Of a stretch of 64,000 bases of DNA, positions 45,912 through 57,755 are shown in pieces. Where the stretch lies: contig JAMKCH010012379.1 in NCBI GenBank assembly GCA_023653785.1, positions 1-64,000 of the forward strand. Reading direction: 5' to 3'. Made by a program: the position numbers and the translations under genes. The notes beneath the pieces were generated by a model. The model was given only the letters and a program-made list of their open reading frames with translations. It was not told the origin of the DNA and did not search any database. How positions within the stretch are numbered: position 1 is the stretch's first letter; each line of letters starts with the position of its first letter. The DNA comes from Ophioderma brevispina. Taxonomy: Eukaryota > Echinodermata > Ophiuroidea > Amphilepidida > Ophiodermatidae.

Positions 45912-46401
45912 GTAGGTAGAATAAGTAGGAGGAATATAACATTTTCTACGTAAGGCTTATTATTCTCCTTGTAAGTAATCTGTCATCTTATAAGATCAGA
46001 TTACTGATGATATCAAATAGTTTCAACAGACAATTGATGGGGGGAATAGGTTCTGATCTAATCCACTCAGCCTCTCAGTCAGATCAATGTCAATAGTAGG
46101 GCTGGTATTTCGGGTAATCTAATGCCCAGGTACCCGATATAATTTTCGAGTGGATAATCGGGTACCCGAAATTTCGACAGACAAGCGTAATAAATAGTAC
46201 AACATACCCTATATCAGCAAGATTACATACGCTTTACTTGTTACCATTTTGCATCCGATTTTCCATTTCTACTGCTATAAGTAGGTGACGAATTCATTAG
46301 AAAAATGTATCTAAATCCAACCAAATCCCACAAAATGTCGTCAGTAGATCATCCCTGTACCATTTCTTGTCAATATTATATGATGAACTAAACTCCTATG
46401 G

Positions 46402-46856
46402 CCTAAACTACGGCAGTCCGGTAAGTACGTAATCCTGTTTCTTAAATTGAAAAAAAGTTGGCGTAAATTGAAACCAGTGTTTGAAAATTCTCAAGACTGG
46501 AAAAAATGTGGGAAAAATGGATTCGACCGTAGTGATTACGTGTTCACTTTTCATGTCTGTAAGCACCGAAGTACCCGATAAAAATGTTCAATTTTCTCGC
46601 TAGGTTCTGTAGGTTCAGACCCAATTACGATACATATTCAAAACAAAACCAAGTAATGGACCCTCTGATGTAAAAACATCCATAGAACCCCTTTGTTTTC
46701 CGGAGATATTTGAAATTTAGTTTCATTTACACACATTCTCTATGAGGGACTGATAACGTTAATCTCTCGCGTAGTACCAATTTAGATAATATCTTTCGCA
46801 GTCTGTGACACAGACTACACCATGGGAATACTTACCGGACCGCCTTAGCCTAAACT
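46402..46856. mobile_element. MITE-like element, CGGCAGTCCGGTAAGTA ends
   Basis: GCCTAAACTACGGCAGTCCG...GTAAGTA (46402-46427) and its inverse TACTTACCGGACCGCC...TAGCC (46829-46855) bound about 450 bp of non-coding DNA in the intron before the transmembrane exon. No clear target duplication is seen. Confidence 0.55.
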
Positions 46857-47012
46857 CTAGGTCACACCACAAGTAAGAAACTGGCTGTGTAATGGTCACT
46901 ATATTGTCACTGGAATAGGTCAATTGACACACAAGGGTGTTCTTGATGGATTTGTTCCAAATACACCGTTATATATTATCAGTAATAATTTGCAATTAAT
47001 ATTTTCTCTTAG

Positions 47013-47125
47013 CAGGCCCAGTATACATTCTTATTACAAGTTCTACCTATCCTTATGTTGGTCATCATCTCTTTGTTATCAACGGTTTTCATCGCCGATC
47101 CACCCTTCAGTCTCAATAGGAAAGG
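47013..47125 (+). CDS. DNAJB12/14-like co-chaperone, transmembrane exon
   Basis: The frame reads QAQYTFLLQVLPILMLVIIS, then LLSTVFIADPPFSLNRKG, and ends AAAGG followed by GTAAGC (phase 2). It matches the hydrophobic segment of vertebrate DNAJB12/14 (FVQLMPILILILVSAL...PPYSL), which anchors the protein in the ER membrane with the J domain facing the cytosol. The acceptor is TCTCTTAGCAG: using the first AG starts the exon at 47013, using the second at 47016, both in phase, differing by one Gln. The C-terminal domain exon or exons that should follow were not found in the remaining 17 kb; they may lie beyond the window or be hidden by sequence errors. Confidence 0.93.
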
Positions 47126-47234
47126 GTAAGCTTGCTTACAATAGTTTTTGTGTACCAACCACCATTTCTGTGGTGAATGCAACAGCTCTCAAAATGTTGA
47201 AAACAAATTGCATTTTTGCAATGAATCCAACATT

Positions 47235-47487
47235 TGTGATGCGATCTGGGAAAACCCGCCACATGGTGCAAAATTTATATTTTGAGTTTTGACTATCATT
47301 GCAAAGTTTGAAATATAAAGTTTCCATAACTTTTTACTTCTTTCTTCTATGATACACATATCAAAAGTTATGCCTTATACAATCTGACAAAAAATAAAGT
47401 ACAACATAACAGATTTTAAGGTATTTTCTTTATTTTTTCAAAACTGTCCTGCGCGACATGTGGCGGGTTTTCCCAGATCACATCACA
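47235..47487. mobile_element. MITE, 31-bp ends with GGGAAAACCCGCC
   Basis: TGTGATGCGATCTGGGAAAA followed by CCCGCCACATG (47235-47265) is inverted at 47457-47487 with one mismatch. It is about 253 bp, non-coding, and lies 110 bp downstream of the transmembrane exon. Confidence 0.75.
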
Positions 47488-47589
47488 TTTGACATCAAAT
47501 GTTGTACCACACAGTAGTAACAAAAGTGAATTGTTATTTGTGTGTGTGTGTGTGTGTGCATAAGTTGCAAATGGTCATCACCCCAAATC

Positions 47590-47866
47590 CCATCTGTAAA
47601 ATTTCACGAAGATATTTCAGTCTGTTTTGATGTGAGAGCTAGAAATATGATTTTATAAGTCCCATAGAGTACTGCGTAAACTTAATATTGGTTGACCAAA
47701 ATTGAGTACGTTTTCGCTCATAACTTCCAATCCAAACATACTTTAGCCCTAAGATTTCTCAGGGTAAATGAGAAAAATGGTAGCTTGCTTCTGATACTAA
47801 CATTTTGACCACTTCCGGTAAAATCTGGGGTTCTGCGGACAAGGCTAATGTACCATGGCCCTTTAA
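47590..47866. mobile_element. AAAGGTGGATGGCCCA MITE, 5'-worn copy 2
   Basis: It carries ACTAACATTTTGACCACTTC, AAAATCTGGGGTTCTG and CCATGGCCCTTTAA, aligning with the right two-thirds of 8056-8372. The left end is not recognisable. Confidence 0.55.
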
Positions 47867-49575
47867 CACCTCAAAATACCATGGTGTGCTACATTGTGGT
47901 ATTTTGTGGTATTTTGTGGTGTCTGGTGTTTCTGTAGCAAACTATAATGTACACATGCTAATTACAAGATACTATGTAATTCCCCTTTGTTGATAAGCCC
48001 TAGCTAACACTCGGTACCATCCAAGTGAAGGGCGGGTTCGCAGCTCAATTTTGCTGTGTGTAGTTATTGTCACAATGTTGTAAGAGGGAAACATAAATAG
48101 AATGGAGAACCTCTCCATTGGCGAAGAGAGTACGAGATCTCTACTGGAAGCCATGGAGATGGACAGGATGACCACTGTTTGACCCATGCAAATTATTTTT
48201 AGAACAATTTTAAGGGCATTTTGTGATCCACAGCCTCGTCCCCCCGACTGTACCTAAAAAAAGTTGAGATTTTTATATCATTGAATATGTTTAGCCTCAG
48301 TAATCCCACATTTCCCAATCTACGTGCAACGTCGGTTCGCATGGGTAAAAATTCGCATTTGTATTTTTAGTCCGTAAACTGACAGAAATTACGCACAGTG
48401 GCCTATGGGACCTGGGAAAAGAGCGATGCTCATAACCACAAAACCGCAAGATATGGATCAGCTCAAATTTTGCGAATAAGTTTTTATCTAGCGATCAATC
48501 AATAAAACAGAAGGTTCTAAAATCACTAAATGCACTTTTAAGCAAGTGGCGACACATTTTGGACAACGGAAGTAAGGAAATGCTAGCTAGAGCTGTCATT
48601 ACCCTATAAAATTTAAAAATCAATTGCAAGGAATTTGTATATATAGCCTACAAAGGGTCATATTTAAATGTTAGAGTGTTCACGATTATGTCCTTCTCCA
48701 TAAAGATCTGTATAGAACTAGAGTTAAGAAAAATCCCATTTGCCCACAATTGAAATTTTATAAAATTTGCAAGGAAGTAGTCAGGGAAGAATAATCCAAC
48801 TCGGTTGTCAAAGACTGTTGTACGCCGTGGATATGTTTTGTTTTATTCTGGTTTTGTTAGAATAATTGAATTTTCAAATGCTGTGTAGTATATAGATAGG
48901 GTTTCAATGGATTATGTAAAACAAGTAAATTTCGCTAGCAATTTAATTTCGCTAAGTAAGACCTCCAAATCGCTAAATTAAATTGCGCCCATAAAGATGA
49001 ATTACCTATAGGGTCATGCCAAATCACCAAATTTCAGAAAAGTCCCCAGGTGACCCTCAGTGTGATGAAAATCCATCAATTGTTCCTCTATGGGGTATAA
49101 ATTGAACCTACCGAAAAGTTAGGCTTATAGTCCCAGTCGTTTAGAAATAACAGCCGCTGATGAAAAATTACTCGGGACCCCCTTTTAGCCGACTCGCGAT
49201 GTAATTGTGATTTTTTTTTTTTAAAAAAAAAAGAAGACTCCTATCTTTTAATTGGAAAGGGGGACCAAGCTGAATTTGGTTACTCTACGTAACTCTGTCC
49301 AATCTTTCAGAATCTGTCATCCAAACAGAAGCATCTCACCCCATTGCGAAGTTACAAGCAATCCAAAAACCAAGTTTAGCTGCGAAAATTATTTTTTCTT
49401 GTCAATTTTCAAGGGGGCCAGGAGCATCCATATGATCTCTCAGAGAATGCTCAAATTTGGTGTCTTAATCTCTGGGTATATACCTAACGCTAGAGGGGGA
49501 ACAGGCTAAAGCAACTTTTAATAGATATCCTGATTGCCCGAAGTGGGGGTCCTCACACAATAATTTCTTTAAAAG

Positions 49576-49970
49576 GCGCCCCCTTGTGGTGGGTGGTTGA
49601 CCTTGTAACAGTTACTCAGGGTATTTAAATTTACACACAGAGATATATTTTATTTGACCATTTATGTGGTGCAAATTTCATAATGTGACTCAACTCCTTC
49701 AACATGGTTTTAAGAACCCCTTTTTCCATAGATATAACACAGTTAATGAATGCTATCTTTATCCAAAAGTGGTTTTGACCCCCTTTCTTTACCTGTGTAA
49801 CGTCTATGGAGAATTGCGAATCCTGCAAACGGACCCATGAAGGAGATTTGCTCACATTTGCTGAAATTGTGATACTTAAAAAGGTCCAATTTAAGATCTA
49901 TCCTCTGTTGTAAATTTCAATACCCTGAGTAAACTGTTCACATAGTCAACCATCCACCACAAGAGGGCGC
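49576..49970. mobile_element. MITE, GCGCCCCCTTGTGGTGG ends
   Basis: GCGCCCCCTTGTGGTGGGTG...AGTTACTCAGGGTATTTAAA and the inverse AATACCCTGAGTAAAC...CATCCACCACAAGAGGGCGC form inverted ends of about 55 bp around roughly 285 bp. Non-coding. Confidence 0.7.
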
Positions 49971-50026
49971 TTTTTGTCCTCGCCTGAACTTTGTTCGGCA
50001 GCGACTTCGTATCACTTTTCTGTCTT

Positions 50027-50150
50027 CTGTCTGTGCCTGTCTGTCTGCTGCTGTCTGTCTGTCTGTCTGCTGTCTGTCTGTCTGTCCGTCCTTCTGTCTG
50101 GTCTGTCTGTCTTCTTGTCTTTCATGCTGTCTGACTGCCTGACGTCCGTG
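50027..50150 (+). repeat. (CTGT)n microsatellite
   Basis: TGTCTGTCTGTCTGT tracts with interruptions. Confidence 0.9.
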
Positions 50151-50429
50151 TTCACGGCTTGCGTACGATTATCTGGATTTCCGAAGGTCTATGATGATTA
50201 ACTTGGTGGAAAGACGTCCCGAGTTCTCGCCCCTGATTAGCTTTTGGGCGTAAAATATTCTAATGAAGTATCTAATTTTCATCATTAACGACATTTTCCC
50301 GCAAGGCTTGTGTACAAAGTTTTCTGGAGTTCCGAAGGCCTATGCACATGTAATTTGGTGTAAGGGAGCGGGCAGAGAGTCCTCGAACTGATTAGATTTC
50401 GGGCGTATTCGGTGGCATTAAGTATGCAA

Positions 50430-51100
50430 ATGAGCTCATTAATATTCAAAAACAGCGTAATTGCTATAATTTTTGAAACGGTACAATGGATGCTGCAATT
50501 ACCTTCACTGCAATGAAAGCCTATCATGGTGGCATCTTTTTTTTTTTCCAATTTGAGTCGTGTTGTGAATCCACTCGGCTTGGGTGTGCAAATGAGCTAA
50601 GTAAAGATGCGTAATTACTGTATCTCTGAAACCTTACATTGGATAGGCAAAATGCTTCGCTGCATGAAAGAATGCTATGCCATGCATCTTTTGGGTGAAT
50701 CATAATTGGTCGAAGTGCATGTGGTGGGGCACGAAAAAGGGGCATTTTTTGATACAATTGGAAATTTAATTAATATGGCATAAATTGCTGTATCACTGCA
50801 ATGTCATTGGCTATGCAAAATTCCTTCGCTAAATGAAACTTCTATGCCGTACAGTTTTGTATAATCACAATTGCGGTCAGAAGTTGCAAGTGGAGATCAA
50901 ATTAAAGGGGGCATTGGGTTTGATGCAATTGATCTAATTAAAATATGCGTAATTGCTGTTCGCATAATGGTACATTTGGATAGCGAAAATTCCTGAAATT
51001 CCTTCGCTACATGGACTCTATTGGTAACATCTTTTGTGTGTGAAGAATAAGTTGTGGTCATAATGCCTGTGGGCCCTTAAAGGGGCATTCTTTGAATTAT
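50430..51100 (+). repeat. Minisatellite, about 165-bp unit, four units
   Basis: GCGTAATTGCTGTATC-like phrases at 50454, 50609, 50778 and 50946 are each followed by GGTACATTGGATAG-like, CCTTCGCTACATG-like, GGCATCTTTTG-like and AAAGGGGCATT-like phrases in order. Spacing is 155-169 bp. It is degenerate and non-coding. Confidence 0.7.
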
Positions 51101-51972
51101 TTTAAATTGCAACTATCAACTGCCTTTGTCCAGTTCACAATTTTCTCAGTTTGTTCAGTGGTCAGTGTGACTCTACAGACCTTCAAAAGAATTTTGATTC
51201 AGAAGTTTGTTTCCCTTTACAATAAATGAGGTCAGCATGTTTTATTTGGCAATATATGGCTGTGTGTTATTTGGTGGTGTACAAACAGGTGTACAAAAAC
51301 AAAAGACTCTCAAAAGGGGGAGTAGGCACCACAAGCAAAGGTACTTACATCAATATATATAGCTAGATCAGTGCCCATTTTTCATTAAATGGTTTTTTCT
51401 TTTCTACTTCTTGTCGTCTTTTGTTGGGTTGCCAGCCTGCTCATCTTGGTAAAATGTGGAAAATACGCCAAAGTTGTGCATTTCGCCACTTTCCTTGGAC
51501 CCCGTAGGCGCCTCACATTTAAAATGTGTCACTAATGATTGTTTGCAAAAAGTGTCGCAAAAATTGAATATTTTCAATATTTTGACTAATTAGTGAATTT
51601 TAGGATTTTTGCCTACTTTTCATGATGAAATATATCTACAATGGAGAAATGTTTGTGGCCCTGGTGTGGGTCAAGTGAAGACAGAAATAAAGAATATTTC
51701 TTACACCTTAAAATATTCAGTGAGATCATAGGCATAAGACCTTTCATTTCATTGGTGCGAAATTGCGCTGGACGCATGTGAATGATTAACTTGAACGATC
51801 GCGTGTGAATTGTGTAGCTATTTTCCCCCGTGCGGTAAAATTTTTTACTATCTTCCCTACATGCACATCGTACAGCCCAGACGCAAAAGTATTATCCTGT
51901 TAGCGTTTAAATCACCATTTTAGTTTTAACGTTCTCCAAGAAAGAAGGACTTCTCCTTTGTTAACAACAACA

Positions 51973-52085
51973 ACCAAAAATGGCCGCCGCCAGTAGTCTG
52001 TCAGCGTCTTTGACATACGACGATTGCTGCGTTAATACCAAATAAAGATGCACAACACACGCGATTGTCGGCCGGAAGTGGCTGA
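51973..52085. promoter_or_regulatory. Promoter-like patch inside the inverted-repeat block
   Basis: AAAAATGGCCGCCGCC (YY1-like) is followed by a 21-codon frame, and GGCCGGAAGTGGC (about 52071) is a strong ETS-type site. The sequence upstream (GTTAACAACAACAACC) resembles 29025-29040. No transcript structure is visible. Confidence 0.2.
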
Positions 52086-52344
52086 ATGCGGGTGGTGTGT
52101 GTGTCCAGACTATTGTACGAAAAGGAAGTTCTCTTTGCGGGGGGAAGCTGAATGTGCTCAGTGTTGGTGCCACGGGGGTGGACGATTGTTGGGGCGATTT
52201 TGACAGTGTAGGGCAGGTTCGTACATGCGTAAACGGGATGGGCGATTTTTAAAGCCAAGTTACAGTATCACGATATGGTTAAACTTCGTATCCCATTATC
52301 TCATAACCTAAGGTGTAAATATAACAAATACTACATGCTACGTC

Positions 52345-52501
52345 GGGGAAATAGTGCAAATCTATTTTCCCTCGGTACTGGCTACAGGCCTACGCAGGGC
52401 CTGGGCGGGGGGCGGTCACGCCTCGGTTGGCGGGGTGGTAGGCCTGTAACCAGTACGCGTGGGGTGGGCGGGTGGTCGGGAATATATTGCACTATTTCCC
52501 C
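52345..52501. repeat. Foldback, GGGGAAATAGTGCAA arms
   Basis: GGGGAAATAGTGCAAAT...GTACTGGCTACAGGCCTAC pairs with GTAGGCCTGTAACCAGTACG...TTGCACTATTTCCCC around a G-rich centre. It is 157 bp. Confidence 0.7.
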
Positions 52502-52547
52502 TCCCACCAGTAGGTGCAGGGTTGTAATCTAGGGTGAGAATGCAATG

Positions 52548-53160
52548 ACCCGGGGGTGGCGTGGATGGCTCTAACCATCTCTTGGTTCTGATTATGTTGG
52601 GGACATTTCAAATTAATATCGTCCCAAAGGAAGATGTGTGACCTCTATGGTGGTAGCGATAGTATAGGTTGTGGAGTGACTGGTGGCAAGTATAGGGAAT
52701 AGCTATAAATGTCGCAGACCCGGGGGTGCTACTGGGCTCCTAAACATCTCTACTTTTGCTCATGTGGGGACTTTCGAAGATTTATATCTCCACAATGGAA
52801 AATGTTTACCCCTAGGGTGGTGTCAATGAAAGAGTGAGAAGATCGAATACCTATCAAAATGCCAACCCGGGGGTGGTACTGGGTGACTCCTAAATATCTT
52901 AGGTATGCTCTTGTTGAGGACTTCTCATGATTACTATCTCTACAATGGAAAATTGAGGTTGGTGACGGCCCTGGGTGGTGGTCAAATGAAAGTTGCAGAG
53001 GGTGTTCTGGGGCCTCATACGTATCTGGTTTTTGTGGGCAAAACCATGGTGCTACTGCCAACATCTCTGAGGCTGTTGATCTCGTGGTGGGGTTTTCACA
53101 CAACTGTGGGAAGATGAATATCTCCACATGGGAAAATGGTTGTGACCGGGGGCATAGGTG
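52548..53160 (+). repeat. Minisatellite, about 150-170-bp unit
   Basis: Units start CCCGGGGGTGG at 52548, 52719 and 52867, with a worn fourth near 53020. Each carries CTCCTAAA(C/T)ATCT, GGGGACTT and ATATCTCCACAATGGAAAAT-like phrases. Confidence 0.7.
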
Positions 53161-54061
53161 TTGGGTGTCACATGGAGCACCTAGTGGGAAGTAAAAAACA
53201 AACGGTGTAGGTTAAGGGTGAAACTGGGTTGGCGTTTATCATCCTGGTGCACAACGTGGGGTCTGGTTGGGGACCCCAAACCCTGACGGGGCGGGCGACA
53301 GGGTGTCACTCGGTGTCTGCTTTTTGTCTTCACAATTAAGCGCTGGAACGGGTGGGGGGGCAGCGAGACTTGTGGTTCGAGCACTCACCATATCCTTGTT
53401 AAAAGTTTTTCTTTAGCCTGTTCCTCCTCCTTTAGTTGAATAGATATATGCCAGGTATGATATACACCAACTTTGAGCATTCTCTGAATATTGTATAGTT
53501 AGGGCACCAAGCCCCCTTGAAAATTGAAAAAATAATCGCTAGCTAGAACTTGATTTTCGGATGCTGTAACCTTCACAATGGGGTGAGATGCTCCTGTTCT
53601 GATTAGCAGATTCTGAAAGAATTGGCAAAGTTACATAGAGTACCATTTTCAGCTTGGTACCCCAACCTTCCAATATAGATCGGAGTCTCTGAAATGAAAA
53701 AATCACCATTACGTCGCGAGTCGGCTAAAAGGAAAGGGGGGGTCCCAGTATTTCAACACGGTAATTTTGAAACGTCTTGGACTAGTGAACTTAAATTTTT
53801 CTGTAGGTTCATTATACCCACAAAGGAACAATTTCATGACTTTTATCAAATCTTAGGTTATGAATTGGGGACCCTGAGTTGATTTGTGCATGGATGACCC
53901 TAATCTGACATAGCAGGTTGATTCAAATTAGTGACATTAAATTGCTGCAAAAAATCAGGATATTTGCTAATTCGTCTAAATTAAATTACCAACCGTGAAA
54001 TTACAATTGTTTTACAGTCGTCATATGCTATCCAAATTCATTGATAAGTTTAAGTCAATTT

Positions 54062-54420
54062 AAAGGTGCAACAAGAGATTTTGTGCACCTAAAATATTGT
54101 TCTAACTATTTCATATAGATTAAGACCACCGGTAGCTTTCTTTACCTTGTATTGGCGTACAGAAAAGGCTTAAAAAAGAGATTAAAAGGTGATTTTTAAT
54201 TTCCTTATATTGCACCAATAGAAAACATAGGGCTGAATTTCATATTTGCTCCTATCATGAAAGTAATAAATTTCACAATTTTGAACCAACGAAAGTTTCT
54301 AAACTTAATACCTTTCAGTAGGGATTTTTTGATGGAAAACTTTACACAGGGCCAAAACTTTTTTTTTGACACTGATATGTGAAATCTCTTGTTTCCACAA
54401 GCACGCTTGTTGCAACCTTT
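54062..54420. mobile_element. AAAGGTGCAACRAGAGATTT MITE, full copy 4
   Basis: It starts TTTAAAGGTGCAACAAGAG and ends GTTGCAACCTTTAAA, with GAAATCTCTTGTT near the right end. The interior shares TTTGCTCCTAT, AAACATAGGGCTGAATTTC and TTTCATATAGATTAAGA with 41486-41836. Confidence 0.75.
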
Positions 54421-54629
54421 AAAATCGTATTTTTAATAAGTGTGTAATGATACCTTAATTCCAATTTGAAATGTTCTCCTTTTTGTCTTCCAGGATTTTG
54501 TTGTTAGAATAAAAAACTGGAATTAGGAAATTAAGTACTTTTTTCAAGCAAGTATAATGAATTCATTATTAATAATATTCACAAGAAGGTAATTAGAATT
54601 ACTTACATCCAACATCCTTTGGCTTCATG

Positions 54630-54740
54630 GTAGTAGTAGTAAAACGTAAGTTTTAAATCCGGATTTGTCCCCGCTTACGGGGGTTGGCCGATTTGCCCTC
54701 ACCTCCAGCAAAACTGACCGCCAATCCACGTTTCAGGGGG
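54630..54740 (-). mobile_element. Dispersed retroelement tail, copy 2
   Basis: A (TAG)n stretch, then GTTTTAAATCCGGATTTGTC, CCGCTTACGGGGG and CCTCACCTCCAGCAA. It is the family at 5460, in reverse orientation. Confidence 0.5.
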
Positions 54741-56660
54741 CTTAATCTTTTGGCAATCCGTGTCCACCATGCAAGGCATCATTATGGAAAGGGTGCTGGA
54801 TGGGCGCCATTGGCTCTCCAAGCCAACATCATATAGGTAGATTCTATTTTTCGTTTCTACCAGGGCACTCACTACTCTCCTCAATCTCGGATTCCTTAAG
54901 AATCCAATGGGTGAACTATTAGCTGTGGAACAGGTAGTACTGGAAACCAAGATACCAGTATCAGGCCTTCACGAAAACCTGTCCCTGTAACCATGGTCAG
55001 GAATCGAAAATGACCAAAGAAGGCTTTCTGAACGGTAATTTGAACGTTTTAAATATTTTTAAATAGTTGTTTTCACAATTGATGTCATATTTGTTTTAAA
55101 TTTCTTGCTCCCCTACCGAAAGAATTTGCAAAGTCATATTCCTGGTCACAATACACCTCATAGAACTAATTAGAAGATGAATATTTAGAATCACTTAGAG
55201 GCGGCTTTACAGAGACGCGAGTACAAATCATGATACAATCGGAAACCTTTGTAGAAAAATAACAACATGCACAAGCTTCCTTAAAACACTCGAGTACATT
55301 TACTACACTTGCCAGTGACGTGCATTATGCAAAGCGAATTAAGCGGAAAAGAGGTTTGACGTGTTAGTTAACTTCTCGTAAATTCCAGAATTCACATATA
55401 TAATGGTATTTACAATGGTGCTGATTCAAGATCTAAACTAAAAATGGGTCACCTACTTTGTTTTGAGCTATAGCCAAAAAACAAAAAAGGATTGCACTTA
55501 TACATAATCACGCACGTCTAATAGAAAGTAAAAAAATGACGTTTGGATCATTGCAAAATAATACTACTCAATAGAATTTCTAATAATTTTTAAATTGTTG
55601 CAGGTCGCGATGGTTTAAGAGGAGGCGTGCCTGAACGTGGGTGTAGAGGATGCTCGATTGATGTGATTTAAAGGTTTATTGTCTTGTTAACTGTGGATTA
55701 TAGAATGATAAATTGTTGATTTTTCCACAATTAATGCAATACTACCTGTGTTCTTTTTTTTGGCTTCTCATTTACAGAAGAAACACGATGCAAGAGCAAG
55801 CTATTTGAGATCGTAGGATGTTTTGAAGATGCCAAAATATGAGTACGCCCTCGTGTTATAAATACAGGATCTTTATTGGAGCCTTTCATATAGTAAATAC
55901 ATAATGCTTGCTTGCGCATTCCAGAATTCATATACGGGTGTCCACAATATCATAATTTACACACTGTTGAACTATTCCAAAATCCAGCAGTAAAAGACAA
56001 AAACTTACCACTCAACTTTATATAGTGATGATTCACTGAGTACTTCGCCTTACTTGTGTTTTCTTTTCCAGATCACATTAAATTATGGCGCATATGCTTT
56101 TCAGTCCTCATTTTCTGCAAATACGAACAAATAATTTTGTTGCCAGAAAAATTTATATTGTGACACCCTGTTACGATTTTTTAAAAGATGTATTTGGACA
56201 TGTGCTTTGGTAGAAACCAAATATAGTGTTGACTTTCTGAAATGGCATTTGAAATGCTCTATTTAAGAAAACTATTGATGGGAATTTTTTGGAATCTAAG
56301 AATGTTTCTAATAATTTTGCATGAAAATTATTGCATTCGAAAAATAAAGACTCATACGAACAAAAATCTATGAGTTGGCCTTTGTAATATTCCAAATGGT
56401 AGTCAATTCCTTGAGAGTAACATATGTGTATATACGTATGGGTGAGGATTTTTACACTTTGACAATGTGCAAGTGAATGGTTGAATTTGAAAACTATATT
56501 CTCCATCTTGTGTGAAGTGACATCACACCTTTTATACAAATGTTTTGTATTTGCTAATGTACCCAGGAAATTACAAACAGGATTCTGGGAATGAGGTAAC
56601 TGGGCACAGTTCATTGTGGCAATATAAATCATTGTATTCAGAAAGTGATCCATTGGTATG
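54740..56660. other. Gene-free AT-rich stretch
   Basis: No exon or repeat can be assigned. The 177-codon minus-strand frame (56171-56704) begins in the retroelement tail and has no recognisable domain, so it is not called. Confidence 0.35.
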
Positions 56661-56673
56661 TGGTAATAGTAAA

Positions 56674-56810
56674 TCGGAAGTTTTAAATCAGTATTTATCC
56701 CCATGAACAGGGGTGTCTGGATTTACCTCACACTCACAGGAATCGCTCTTGCAACCTCCTTCCACTTCAACCGATTCAGTGCATCCTCCATCCTCAACCA
56801 AACTCCTATC
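56674..56810 (-). mobile_element. Dispersed retroelement tail, copy 3
   Basis: AAGTTTTAAATCAGTATTTA, CCCCATGAACAGGGGTG, ACCTCACACTCACAGGAA, then CAACCTCCTTCCACTTC. Longer than copy 2 at its inner side. Confidence 0.5.
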
Positions 56811-56862
56811 GCCTCCTCCACTTGTTTCTTCCATGGGTAAGAGATATATCATAGAGATTATA

Positions 56863-57040
56863 GTATACAAATATATACTGCATGAGAGTCTCTGGTTAAA
56901 AACTATGGTCCCGAGGTTACTACATTAGTGCTATTTTGTTGAGGGGCGCAGCCCCGAAGCAAAATAGACAATGTAGTCACCGAGGGACCATAGTTTTAAG
57001 CCAGAGACTGAATAGAGTCAGTATATATTTGTTTTATATA
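56863..57040. repeat. Foldback with 75-bp arms and GGGGCGCAGCCCC tip
   Basis: GTCTCTGGTTAAAAACTATG...TACATTAGTGCTATTTTG pairs with CAAAATAGACAATGTAGTCA...TAGTTTTAAGCCAGAGAC. The loop itself contains GGGGC-GCA-GCCCC, and the arms extend outward through CAAATATATACTG/CAGTATATATTTG. Confidence 0.8.
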
Positions 57041-57755
57041 CTTCATTAATAAATTTCCAGTTAACAAATGAAAAACAATTAATAATTTTTGCATTTTACA
57101 TTCAATAAAATTCACGGCAAACGATGTATCTCGGTTGAATGAATGTAGTAGTCCAAATGCAATCCACTACACGCAAATGCAGACGCGCTATGCGATCGCA
57201 GTAAGTTAGCGAATTAAGCGCCGTAAATTAGTACCTCTGAGCGTAAATAGAAGACTTCTGAAAAATGAACTATTTACGGGTGGGGGTGGCTTAGGGGTAC
57301 TATTTAAGGATGGCGCTGATTTTCGCCGTATAGTTGAAATATTTTTAATCCACAGTGATAGAGTTTCAACCAATAAACAATCTTAAATATTATTTAAGAA
57401 GTATATAAGATCAATCCTTTGACAAATTCAGTGAGCCTTTATGTACTGGTGTTATTGGTTGTCTGAGAAGAGCTGTGGAAATTATTATATGATCATTTTC
57501 ATGAAATTCAATGAGCTTTATGCAATGGTGTACTCAGAAATAGACCCGGTGGTGTCTGGGAAAGAGTTACGATATATCATATTATTATGCATTTGAAGCT
57601 TCTGTACGGTGCGATACTGCAGTGTGAGTAGCGCGTACTGCCCAACACTGCACAATACACAAAAGTTTTGGGCAACCCATCAGCAAATATTCTCTTTTTA
57701 TTAGTTCTGAATCCATTTTAAAACTATGTTTGTCAAGTCAACTTTTTGCATAATA

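Larger units (their letters stand above)
49014..53905. mobile_element. 4.9-kb block bounded by about 490-bp inverted repeats
   Basis: The left arm 49014-49510 (starting TAGGGTCATGCCAAATCACC) is the imperfect reverse complement of the right arm 53400-53905. Shared phrases include ACTCGCGATGTAAT/ATTACGTCGCGAGT, CACCCCATTGCGAAG/CTTCACAATGGGGTG and CAATTTTCAAGGGGGC/GCCCCCTTGAAAATTG. Between them lie a MITE, a CTGT microsatellite, two minisatellites and a CpG-rich patch, but no recognisable ORF. It may be a large foldback transposon or two inverted copies of one repeat. The edges are approximate. Confidence 0.6.

Noticed and set aside
46110..46190. Palindromic CGGGTACCCG motifs with a GGGCTGG-type start, suggestive of a hAT end
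   Set aside because: Only one end is visible and no target duplication was found.
50027..50150. Possible CRISPR-like or coding array in the CTGT tract
   Set aside because: It is a simple tetranucleotide microsatellite; no spacers or conserved repeats, and the genome is eukaryotic.
56171..56704. 177-codon minus-strand ORF
   Set aside because: Begins inside a retroelement tail and has no domain-like features.
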